Assembly: GCA_934757155.1 (NCBI GenBank)
Contig: CAKVLI010000010.1
Coordinates: forward strand, 1-58,991
Source of the DNA: an uncultured Candidatus Melainabacteria bacterium
Lineage (GTDB): Bacteria > Cyanobacteriota > Vampirovibrionia > Gastranaerophilales > Gastranaerophilaceae
Length of the DNA: 58,991 nt
Reading direction: 5' to 3'
Both the position numbers and the translations under genes were made by a program. The notes under the pieces were generated by a model, which did not search any database, was not told the DNA's origin, and saw nothing but the letters and a program-made list of their open reading frames with translations. Position 1 is the stretch's first letter. Each line of letters opens with the position of its first letter. Below, piece after piece: positions 48,063 through 55,877 of this stretch.

Positions 48063-50355
48063 AATCTATATCTATCGGACTTCTTTGGATATTGTCGATT
48101 GCTTCACGAGCTGTAAATACTAAAGCCTCCGGAATATTTTGTATTGTACAGAATTGTCTCAAAACATCAACTACACGTTTAAAGCATCTTACGATGTCAC
48201 CCTCGCCCATATCGACTTCGTCCACAATAGCCTCCCACTCGGCGCCATTTACCCACATTTCAATCAGAGGTGAATAAAAACCGTTTATATACATGGGATC
48301 TTCAATATCGTAATTCTTTTGTTTTTTGTCTAAGTCGCGTTTTATATCTTTAATTTTGTTCAAAGTCTTTCTTACAGTCGTTGTAAACGGAATTTGCGAA
48401 TACATTTCCGCTCTCATATCTTCTGTAGTAAGCGCGCAAATTACACTTGCAAGTTCCGCAGGAGTAAGGTTTTCCAGCACTCCGGAGAACACTACTCTTG
48501 CCAAGAAAAGTTCGTTTTCGGAACGAATTTGAGAAATGGTAATCCCTTCTTCTGTCGGATAATCATCTTTGATATAGCCGTAATCCATTAACACAGCTCT
48601 GTGTGCAAGGAATTTGTTCCAGAAAATATCTTTTTGTTTCTCAATTTCTTTATCCAAAACTTTTTGTTTTGCAAGAAATCTTTGCAGGATTTCAATATTC
48701 TTCATGTGTTTTTTGAAGAGTTTACAATTATCACACTCATAAGAGTGCATTCTGTCCAAAAGTTCTTTCGTTTTGTTTCCAAAATCAATAACTTCAGGAC
48801 TCAATGGACGATTTTTCTTATGTTCCTGTTTCTTTATTGTTTTGAAAGTTCTTCTATTTTGAACGTACATATCTCGAATTTTGTTGTATTCAAGCAAATC
48901 TTCATTTGAACGCTTACAATAGCAAACAAACTCATTACATTCATCAATTTTCGCCTGATTAGCCTCTTTTAATAAAAGATACGGCTCAATTCTTGAACTT
49001 GAAGAAAAATAGCCAAAGCTTTTTAGTACAAGCTCTTTCGCTTCTTCAAGCGAGAATCTCTGTAAAAGATTTAGAACCATTGAATAACTAGGTGAGAACT
49101 TACTTTCAAGCGGGTTAGCGTCGCTCAAAACAAGTTCTGCAACTTCTTCCGGTGTCTGGAATGCAGAACCTACTATTGTTACGTATCCGACTTCATCCAT
49201 ACCTCTTCTGCCGGCTCTACCTGACATCTGCAAAAATTCAGAAGGGGTCAGAGTTCTGTGTCCACTATCTGTGCGTTTGCTTATCGAACTTATTACGGTC
49301 GAACGCGCCGGCATGTTTATACCTGCGGCAAGAGTTTCTGTTGCGAATACGACTTTGATTAAACCTTTTTGGAAAAGTTTTTCAACAAGCATTTTCCACC
49401 CCGGGAGAAGTCCTGCGTGGTGCGAAGCTACCCCTTGAAGAAGGTATTCAATGTGCTTGTTTTTGTATAAATACGGATTTTCTGCAATGTATTCGTCTAT
49501 AATTTCTCTTATTTGTTTCTGTTCAGCAGGTGTAACTAAACACAAATCAGCACAGCGTTCCATTTGCTCGTCACATTTTTTTCTTGAAAACGTGAAATAG
49601 ATTGCAGGAAGCATATCTTTTTCGTGCAGTACTCTGATAACGTCTTTTGCCGTATATTTTCTCTGAACAGGTTTGCCATGGCGGAATTGTTTCTTTTCAG
49701 GTTTGATTTTTTTGTTCAAAGCTCCTGATGGTGTCAACAACGGCAAAATCGTATTTGGTTGAGATGAGTCAAAATAGAAAAATCTCAACGGAACCGGTCT
49801 GAAATCTGTGTTGATGAGTTCTGTTCTTGAATGCACCGTATTAATCCATTCTGTCAGTTTGTCAGCGTTTGCAACAGTTGCTGAGAGTGCAATGATTTGA
49901 ACATTGGTCGGACAATAAATAATACTTTCTTCCCAAACCGTACCGCGTTGTTCGTCGTTCATATAGTGAACTTCATCAAGAATTACATATCTTACGTCTT
50001 TCAGGTTTTCAGTGACAGAGCCGAAATTTGTACCATAGAGCATATTTCGAAAAACTTCTGTCGTCATAACAACTATTTGTGCGCCTCTGTTAAAAGACGT
50101 ATCGCCTGTGAGTAAACCGACTTTATCTGCACCGTATTTTTCTGAAAAATCGTTAAATTTCTGGTTTGAAAGAGCCTTTAGAGGGGTCGTGTAAAAAACT
50201 TTTGTTCCGGCTTTTAGGGCGCAATGAATTGCGTGTTCTGCAATAACTGTTTTTCCTGCACCAGTCGGAGCGCAGACTACAACGCTTTTGCCCTCTGTAA
50301 TACAATCACAAGCTTCTTTTTGAAAATCATCCAGCTCGAACGGGAATTCGTACAC
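48061..50355 (-). CDS. Ski2-like DExH-box RNA helicase
   Basis: A 764-residue superfamily 2 helicase. Motif I is APTGAGKT (29-36), motif II is DEVH (127-130), motif III is the SAT in IALSATVANA and motif VI is SGRAGRRGMDE. After the core, a helical ratchet region and a DSHCT-type C-terminal domain (about 590-760) fit the Ski2/Mtr4 family, including cyanobacterial and actinobacterial forms. A short insertion with four or more cysteines or histidines lies at about 545-560 (CDNCKLFKKHMK). It probably unwinds structured RNA for decay. It starts with GTG overlapping the aroQ stop (TAGTG). Confidence 0.9.
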   Translation of the reverse strand: MYEFPFELDDFQKEACDCITEGKSVVVCAPTGAGKTVIAEHAIHCALKAGTKVFYTTPLKALSNQKFNDFSEKYGADKVGLLTGDTSFNRGAQIVVMTTEVFRNMLYGTNFGSVTENLKDVRYVILDEVHYMNDEQRGTVWEESIIYCPTNVQIIALSATVANADKLTEWINTVHSRTELINTDFRPVPLRFFYFDSSQPNTILPLLTPSGALNKKIKPEKKQFRHGKPVQRKYTAKDVIRVLHEKDMLPAIYFTFSRKKCDEQMERCADLCLVTPAEQKQIREIIDEYIAENPYLYKNKHIEYLLQGVASHHAGLLPGWKMLVEKLFQKGLIKVVFATETLAAGINMPARSTVISSISKRTDSGHRTLTPSEFLQMSGRAGRRGMDEVGYVTIVGSAFQTPEEVAELVLSDANPLESKFSPSYSMVLNLLQRFSLEEAKELVLKSFGYFSSSSRIEPYLLLKEANQAKIDECNEFVCYCKRSNEDLLEYNKIRDMYVQNRRTFKTIKKQEHKKNRPLSPEVIDFGNKTKELLDRMHSYECDNCKLFKKHMKNIEILQRFLAKQKVLDKEIEKQKDIFWNKFLAHRAVLMDYGYIKDDYPTEEGITISQIRSENELFLARVVFSGVLENLTPAELASVICALTTEDMRAEMYSQIPFTTTVRKTLNKIKDIKRDLDKKQKNYDIEDPMYINGFYSPLIEMWVNGAEWEAIVDEVDMGEGDIVRCFKRVVDVLRQFCTIQNIPEALVFTAREAIDNIQRSPIDID

Positions 50356-50789
50356 TATTTTCTGACCTCCTCAACCAAACCTTCTAAGGCTAAAATATAA
50401 CTTTTTACACCAAAACCAGCTACAATTCCTACGCAAACACCTGTCAAAAGTGAAGTGTGACGAAATTTTTCTCTTGCGCTTATATTGGTCATATGAATTT
50501 CAACGGTCGGAATATCCACAGATGCAATCGCATCACGAATTACAACGCTTGTATGAGTGTATCCGCCTGCGTTTATCAAAATTCCGTCATAAACTCCGCG
50601 TGATTGTTGAATCTTTTCAACAATTTCACCCTCATAATTGCTCTGCCAAGTATCGACTTCTGCACCTAGCTCTTTTCCTCTTGAAACAACAAATTCTTCA
50701 ACTTCTTTTAAAGAAGTATTTCCGTATTTTTCAGGCTCTCTGACTCCGAGCATATTTAGGTTTGCGCCATTGATAAGCAGTAATTTCAT
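50355..50789 (-). CDS. aroQ: 3-dehydroquinate dehydratase, type II
   Basis: Third step of the shikimate pathway. The 144-residue enzyme begins MKLLLINGANLNMLGVREPE, with Y24 region, the EGEIVEKIQ block, NAGGYTHTSVVIRDAI, and VEIHMTNISAREKFRHTSLL; all active-site groups of the dodecameric type II family are in place. I take the ATG at 50789 because AAAGGTGG precedes it and earlier codons are unlike the family. The helicase gene follows with one overlapping base, an unexpected operon partner. Confidence 0.95.
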   Translation of the reverse strand: MKLLLINGANLNMLGVREPEKYGNTSLKEVEEFVVSRGKELGAEVDTWQSNYEGEIVEKIQQSRGVYDGILINAGGYTHTSVVIRDAIASVDIPTVEIHMTNISAREKFRHTSLLTGVCVGIVAGFGVKSYILALEGLVEEVRK

Positions 50790-50850
50790 ATTCCACCTTT
50801 TATTATTTACCTCTTTATTATACAATAAGTTAAAGGGAGGGTAAATATTA

Positions 50851-51174
50851 ATGATTAACAAACGCTGGTATGATAAAGATCCGATTTTAAAGGAAGCTCT
50901 GGAGCTTTTGAGGCTTCAAACCGATGATACAAAGACAGAAGCGGCTGAGTTTATGCTTAAACTTCAAGAACAAGTAGCAGGAGAAGTCATTGAACATGTT
51001 TATGAAATTATAAACACATATCAGGGCAAGGGTAATCGTTGGTATGATAATGACCCTATGATGCTTAAAGGGGTTGAACTTTTAAGAAATGCACCTGCAA
51101 ATATTCAAAGAGTTGCAGCTTTAAAACTTTTGATTGCACTTGAACAAAAAAGCTTTGAAGGAGTCGATATTTAG
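50851..51174 (+). CDS. RWYD-repeat protein B
   Basis: A 107-residue helical protein, a relative of the one at 47638. Its two modules are KRWYDKDPILKEALELLRLQ (about 4-23) and NRWYDNDPMMLKGVELLRNA (about 63-82), each followed by an Ala/Leu-rich helix. It lacks the acidic tail of protein A. A GGGAGGG site precedes the ATG, divergent from aroQ and the helicase. The folE2 start directly abuts its stop, so it heads the folE2-rph group. No known family was recognised. Confidence 0.75.
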   Translation: MINKRWYDKDPILKEALELLRLQTDDTKTEAAEFMLKLQEQVAGEVIEHVYEIINTYQGKGNRWYDNDPMMLKGVELLRNAPANIQRVAALKLLIALEQKSFEGVDI

Positions 51175-51963
51175 ATGAAAGATGTGCAAAATCAGGTTGA
51201 TTCCCGCGGGGTTGAGATAGAAAAAGTCGGGATTAAGAATTTTGAATTACCTCTCGTTATCCAAAGAAAAGATAATGAGGACAAAGTAATTTACGCTTCT
51301 GCAACCTGTGGAGTAACTCTTCCTGCACATTATAAAGGCACTCACATGTCAAGGTTTGTCGAAGTTCTGAACGAGTGGCGCGCAAAGAAATCGCTTGATA
51401 TAAAAAGCTGTGTAATCGGAATCGTCGAGAAATTGAACGCAAAATCAGGGTATTTGAAATTTGATTTCAAATACTTTATTGATAAGAAATCTCCGGTAAC
51501 AAATATTTCTGCTCCAATGTGCTATGATTGTACGTTTGAAGCTGTTCTTGATAATTATGATGAAGAGGACGAGGAATACAAATTTTATCTTGGTGTAAAA
51601 GTCCCTGTAACCACCCTTTGTCCTTGTTCCAAAGAGATTTCCGAATATGGGGCGCATAACCAAAGAGCAATCGTTTCAGTAAAGGTTACTTATCCGGAAG
51701 ACGAGCATATCTGGATAGAAGATATTATCGCAAAGGTTGAAAAGTGTGCATCGGCAGAATTATACCCGCTTTTAAAACGTGAAGACGAAAAATACGTAAC
51801 TGAACACGCTTACGACAACCCAAAATTTGTTGAAGATGTTCTGCGTGACGTTGTTCTAATGTTCCGAAATTGGGATATTATTGACTCATTTGATGTTGAA
51901 TGTGAGTCAATGGAAAGTATTCACAATCATTCTGCGTGGTGTTCTACGCATATTGATATATAA
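51175..51963 (+). CDS. folE2: GTP cyclohydrolase I type B
   Basis: Forms dihydroneopterin triphosphate from GTP for folate and queuosine precursors. The 262 residues carry the FolE2 (GCYH-IB) signatures: GTHMSRF, the catalytic cysteine region TLCPCSKEISEYGAHNQR, and SIHNHSAWC near the end. Type IB tolerates low zinc. It begins right after the RWYD gene stop. QueH in the same window needs the same precursor route. Confidence 0.95.
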   Translation: MKDVQNQVDSRGVEIEKVGIKNFELPLVIQRKDNEDKVIYASATCGVTLPAHYKGTHMSRFVEVLNEWRAKKSLDIKSCVIGIVEKLNAKSGYLKFDFKYFIDKKSPVTNISAPMCYDCTFEAVLDNYDEEDEEYKFYLGVKVPVTTLCPCSKEISEYGAHNQRAIVSVKVTYPEDEHIWIEDIIAKVEKCASAELYPLLKREDEKYVTEHAYDNPKFVEDVLRDVVLMFRNWDIIDSFDVECESMESIHNHSAWCSTHIDI

Positions 51964-51973
51964 GGAGTTTTAT

Positions 51974-52669
51974 ATGAGATTGGATGGAAGAGAAAACAAC
52001 GAGTTGAGACCGATAAAATTTACGCATAATTTTACAAAGCACGCATTAGGCTCTGTGTTAGTGGAATTTGGGGATACAAAAGTTATCGTTACGGCCTCTG
52101 TTGATTTGAAAAAGCCGAAATGGATGGATGATGATGACCAGCGCGGATGGGTGACAGCGGAATACTCATTATTGCCTTCTGCGACGAATACAAGATGCAA
52201 ACGTGAACGCGACAAGGTTTCAGGACGTACACACGAAATTCAAAGGCTTATCGGAAGAAGTTTGCGCGCGTGTGTTGATTTGGAAAAGATGCCTAAAATG
52301 ACAATAACGATTGACGCAGATGTTATTCAAGCTGACGGCGGAACAAGAACAGCAAGTATTTGCGGAGGTTTTTTGGCGCTCAGAGATGCCGTAAAAAAAC
52401 TTATGGAGTCAGGCGATTTGGCAGAAAATCCGATTATTGAACCAATCGCTGCTGTTTCTATCGGAATTGTTGACGGTGAAATAAAATTAGACCTCAACTA
52501 TGCAGAAGATTCTCAAGCACAAGTAGACTCAAATGTAATCTTAACAAAAAGCGGTAAAATTGTGGATTTTCAAACAACATCAGAAGGCGAGCCTTACGAA
52601 TATGAAAGAATGTTAGAGTTGTTTAAAATCGCAAAAGATGGCATTGATAAAATTATAACAATGTATTAG
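51974..52669 (+). CDS. rph: Ribonuclease PH
   Basis: Phosphorolytic 3'-5' exoribonuclease that trims tRNA ends. The 231-residue chain begins MRLDGRENNELRPIKFTHNF at the ATG with AAGGAG upstream, and the core has the VTAEYSLLP, GRTHEIQRLIGRSLRACVD and DADVIQADGGTRTASICGG blocks; residues contacting phosphate are kept. It follows folE2 after ten bases, and an MFS gene follows. With the helicase 1.6 kb away it adds to an RNA-processing theme. Confidence 0.96.
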   Translation: MRLDGRENNELRPIKFTHNFTKHALGSVLVEFGDTKVIVTASVDLKKPKWMDDDDQRGWVTAEYSLLPSATNTRCKRERDKVSGRTHEIQRLIGRSLRACVDLEKMPKMTITIDADVIQADGGTRTASICGGFLALRDAVKKLMESGDLAENPIIEPIAAVSIGIVDGEIKLDLNYAEDSQAQVDSNVILTKSGKIVDFQTTSEGEPYEYERMLELFKIAKDGIDKIITMY

Positions 52670-52701
52670 ACTGAAAAATATTAGTATAAAGGGGATTTTT
52701 A

Positions 52702-54063
52702 ATGGAAGAATTAAAGAAGTTTAACACAGCGAAGTTCATCAGCTTTGCAATCGGATTTTTCGGACTCCAGTTTGCTTGGCAGATGAGAATTATTTTGTCA
52801 GGACCTGTAACAGAAGAACTCGGTGCTTCACCGTTCTTATTCGGGTTGATTTGGCTAGCAGGACCGTTTACCGGCATGGTAGTTCAACCGTTAGTAGGCG
52901 TTTTATCTGACAAAACTACTTCAAGATTTGGCAGACGTCGTCCTTACCTTTTAGGCGGTGCGTTATTGTCTGCACTTGCACTGTGGGCGCTTCCTAATTC
53001 TGCTCCGATTACAAATTGGTTTGCAAACACATTCCACACACATCTTCCTGCGTGGTTTGCACTGTTCTTTGCAGCAGTTATGATTTGGGTTTTGGATGCT
53101 TGCGTAAACATCGCTCAAGGTCCTTACAGAGCATTGGTTCCGGATGTAGTTCCGCAAGAACAACACTCAATTGCAAACTCATATATTAGTTTGGCTATCG
53201 GCTTAGGCTCTGTTATTGCAGCAGGTACTGCGCCATTCTTGAAATGGGCATTTAACTATCAAATGCCGATTGTAGCTCAGTTTGTTATGGCTGCGCTTGC
53301 GTTCTCTCTTGGTATGTTGTGGACTTGTATCGCAATTAAAGAGAAAAAACATGAGCCAAAAGACGAAGTTAAAGGTGAAAAATTTGATTTTATTCAAGCT
53401 TTGAAAGATTTCTTTGCGCTTTCTCCTGAAGTCGGTAAAATCTGCTGGATGCAATTCTTCACTTGGATTGGTACTATGTGTATGATGATTTACTTCACTC
53501 AATATTGCGTACACACAGTGTTTGCAGTTCCTGACTTATCAGGTGTAACAGAGTCCGTAAAATCAGCTTTTGATAGCGCGGTTGTTGCAGGCACTAACTT
53601 CTCCTCAACTTGTTTTGCATTGTTTAACTTAGTATGCTTCTTAGTTGCAATTCCTATCGGAATTCTTTCTGTAAAATACGGAAATAAGAAAATCCACATT
53701 ATATCAATGCTTTCAATGGCATTGGCATACATCGGAATGGCTTTGACCGTCAACGTTAAACTTGTTGCTATATTAATGGCATTATCAGGTATCGGCTGGG
53801 CAAGTATTTGCGCATTACCGTTTGCGATGCTTTCTCAATATATCAAACCTGGTACAGAAGGTTCTGTAATGGGTATTTTCAATATCTTTATCGCAGGTCC
53901 ACAGGTTTTGGTATGTACACTTGTTTCTTGGATAATTAACAAATGCGTATTTTCTACAGAAGCAGGATTAAACTACCACTGGGAATACACCTTCTTTATC
54001 GGTGCGTTGTGCTTAATTTCAGCATCAATAATTGCAGCAAAGGTTAAGGAAGTTCGCAAGTGA
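52702..54063 (+). CDS. MFS sugar transporter, GPH/SLC45-like
   Basis: A 453-residue membrane carrier with twelve helices. The start pattern FGLQFAWQMRIILSGPVTEE and the loop VGVLSDKTTSRFGRRRPYLL are those of the maltose/sucrose-type GPH and SLC45 carriers. It probably takes up a disaccharide, by proton coupling. AAAGGGG precedes the ATG. The next gene starts with a GTG that overlaps its stop (GTGA). Confidence 0.85.
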   Translation: MEELKKFNTAKFISFAIGFFGLQFAWQMRIILSGPVTEELGASPFLFGLIWLAGPFTGMVVQPLVGVLSDKTTSRFGRRRPYLLGGALLSALALWALPNSAPITNWFANTFHTHLPAWFALFFAAVMIWVLDACVNIAQGPYRALVPDVVPQEQHSIANSYISLAIGLGSVIAAGTAPFLKWAFNYQMPIVAQFVMAALAFSLGMLWTCIAIKEKKHEPKDEVKGEKFDFIQALKDFFALSPEVGKICWMQFFTWIGTMCMMIYFTQYCVHTVFAVPDLSGVTESVKSAFDSAVVAGTNFSSTCFALFNLVCFLVAIPIGILSVKYGNKKIHIISMLSMALAYIGMALTVNVKLVAILMALSGIGWASICALPFAMLSQYIKPGTEGSVMGIFNIFIAGPQVLVCTLVSWIINKCVFSTEAGLNYHWEYTFFIGALCLISASIIAAKVKEVRK

Positions 54064-55457
54064 TAAAAAAGAAAATACTTCTTATTTATCCGCCGTCTCC
54101 GGTTATGAACCGAGAAGACAGATGTCAGCAGCCTACAAAAGAGTTGCTTGTTATTCCGCCCTTGCCGCCAACAGATTTAATGTATTTGGCATCAATCGCG
54201 GAGGCTTGCGGATTTGAGGCGAAAATTCGCGACTACAGTTTAGGTGGAAGCTTTGAACAAGATATGCGCGAATTTTCGCCGGACTATTTGCTTGCTAATA
54301 TTGCGACTCCGACATTTAAAACAGATATGGAGTGTGTGCTGAGAGCAAAAGCAATTAATCCGTCTGTTGTTACGATTGTTAAAGGTGCACCGTTTCTTAC
54401 ATACAATACAAACGTTATTTTTGAAAACCAATTCGTTGATTATGTAATTATGGGTGAGCCGGAATTTACTCTTCGCGATATTTTATCAGGAGTTCCAAAT
54501 GAGGAAATCTTAGGAATTTGCTATCGTGACAATTTTCAGGGTGTAAAAAATGAACCTCGCCCGTTTATAGAAAATATGGATTTAATTCCATTTCCGGCGA
54601 GACATCTTGTTGATAATTCAATCTACAGACGGCCCGATAATGGCAAAGTGCAAGCGGTTATCAAGGTCTCAAGAGGCTGTCCTTATCACTGTTTTTTCTG
54701 TCTTGCGACACCGGTTTCCGGCTCAAAAGTCAGAACTCGAACACCGGAAAACATTATCGCAGAAATCAAAGAGTGTGTTGTAAAATATAATATCAGAAAT
54801 TTCTTGTTCTGGTCTGATATTTTCAATTTTAACCGAGAATGGACACTTGAACTTTGCAGAAAACTAATAGAGAGTGGCTTAAACATCACATGGTCAGCTA
54901 ATACCCGCGCAAATACCATGGATGATGAGATGGCGGGAATGATGTACAAAGCCGGATGCAGACTTGTAAGTATAGGTGTGGAAAGCGGTTCACAAGAAAT
55001 TCTGAATAAAATTGGTAAAAAGATTACGCTTGCAGAAATCAGAAATACCGTTAAAACACTAAAAAAACACAAAATCAAAATCTATAACTACTTTGTAATC
55101 GGTTTGCCTTGGGAAACAGAAAAGACTGTCGAAGAGACAATCAAGTTCGCGATAGAACTTGACAGTAATTTTATAAGTTTTTATACGGCAACTCCGCTTC
55201 CGGGGACAAGATTTTTTGAGTATGCCTTATCAAATCATTTGCTGGAAGAAGTCCCAGATTTTGACGGCGCATATTATAACCCTGTAGTTAGGGCGCATGA
55301 GTTATCAAAAGAAAGGATTTTAGAACTCCATAAACTCGCAGTAAAAAGATTTTATTTGAGGCCAATGTTTATACTAAAAACTCTGCTCTCTCTAAGGAGT
55401 TTCGCAGAGTTTAAAAACTATTTTAAAGCAGGAATTGCATTGATATTAAAGAAGTAA
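54060..55457 (+). CDS. B12-binding-type radical SAM protein
   Basis: A 465-residue enzyme. The N-terminal region (about 1-150) has the Rossmann-like fold of B12-binding radical SAM proteins, beginning KILLIYPPSP, but the DxHxxG cobalamin motif is not seen, so B12 use is uncertain. The radical SAM core carries C207-x3-C211-x2-C214 (GCPYHCFFC) and FLFWSDIFNFNREW. The closest named groups are BchE/P-methylase-like enzymes acting on lipids or phosphonates. The start is GTG inside the MFS stop codon. Substrate unknown. Confidence 0.85.
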   Translation: MIKKKILLIYPPSPVMNREDRCQQPTKELLVIPPLPPTDLMYLASIAEACGFEAKIRDYSLGGSFEQDMREFSPDYLLANIATPTFKTDMECVLRAKAINPSVVTIVKGAPFLTYNTNVIFENQFVDYVIMGEPEFTLRDILSGVPNEEILGICYRDNFQGVKNEPRPFIENMDLIPFPARHLVDNSIYRRPDNGKVQAVIKVSRGCPYHCFFCLATPVSGSKVRTRTPENIIAEIKECVVKYNIRNFLFWSDIFNFNREWTLELCRKLIESGLNITWSANTRANTMDDEMAGMMYKAGCRLVSIGVESGSQEILNKIGKKITLAEIRNTVKTLKKHKIKIYNYFVIGLPWETEKTVEETIKFAIELDSNFISFYTATPLPGTRFFEYALSNHLLEEVPDFDGAYYNPVVRAHELSKERILELHKLAVKRFYLRPMFILKTLLSLRSFAEFKNYFKAGIALILKK

Positions 55458-55464
55458 AAAAAAA

Positions 55465-55480
55465 CGAGGCTTTCGCCTCG
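55465..55480. terminator. Shared terminator of the radical SAM and rpsT genes
   Basis: CGAGGC/GCCTCG stem with a four-base loop, flanked by A8 and T runs. Confidence 0.8.
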
Positions 55481-55486
55481 CTTTTC

Positions 55487-55753
55487 TTATTTTTCTAACT
55501 TTTTAATAGCTAAAACAAGTCTGGATTTCTTTCTTGCAGCGGTATTTTTATGAAGAATACCTTTAGAAACAGCTTTGTCACAAAGTTGATAAACTTTAGA
55601 AATAGCTGAGTTCAAAGCTTCTTTATCTGATTCAACAGCCAAGGCCAAAGCTTTTTTAACTGCTGATTTGATTGAAGTCTTGAATGCTACGTTTCTTTGT
55701 CTGTTAGCTTCTGCAATCAGAACTCTTTTCTTTGCTGACTTAATGTTTGCCAT
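55487..55753 (-). CDS. rpsT: Ribosomal protein S20
   Basis: 30S body protein that binds 16S rRNA early. The 88 residues begin MANIKSAKKRVLIAEANRQR and end RKKSRLVLAIKKLEK; the family's long basic helix with NVAFKTSIKSAVKKAL is in place. I start it at 55753 because AAAGGA is well placed there and 13 codons upstream are unlike the family. A monocistronic unit; a possible -10 TATACT lies near 55834. Confidence 0.96.
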   Translation of the reverse strand: MANIKSAKKRVLIAEANRQRNVAFKTSIKSAVKKALALAVESDKEALNSAISKVYQLCDKAVSKGILHKNTAARKKSRLVLAIKKLEK

Positions 55754-55877
55754 TTTATATTTCCTTTCGCTTGTAACATCCTGCAAAGCCAATGACCTCT
55801 TTGCATTTTGTTATATCACATGAGGATTGTGAGTATACTTATTGTAAACAGAACATATTCCCTTGTAAAGAGGTTTA

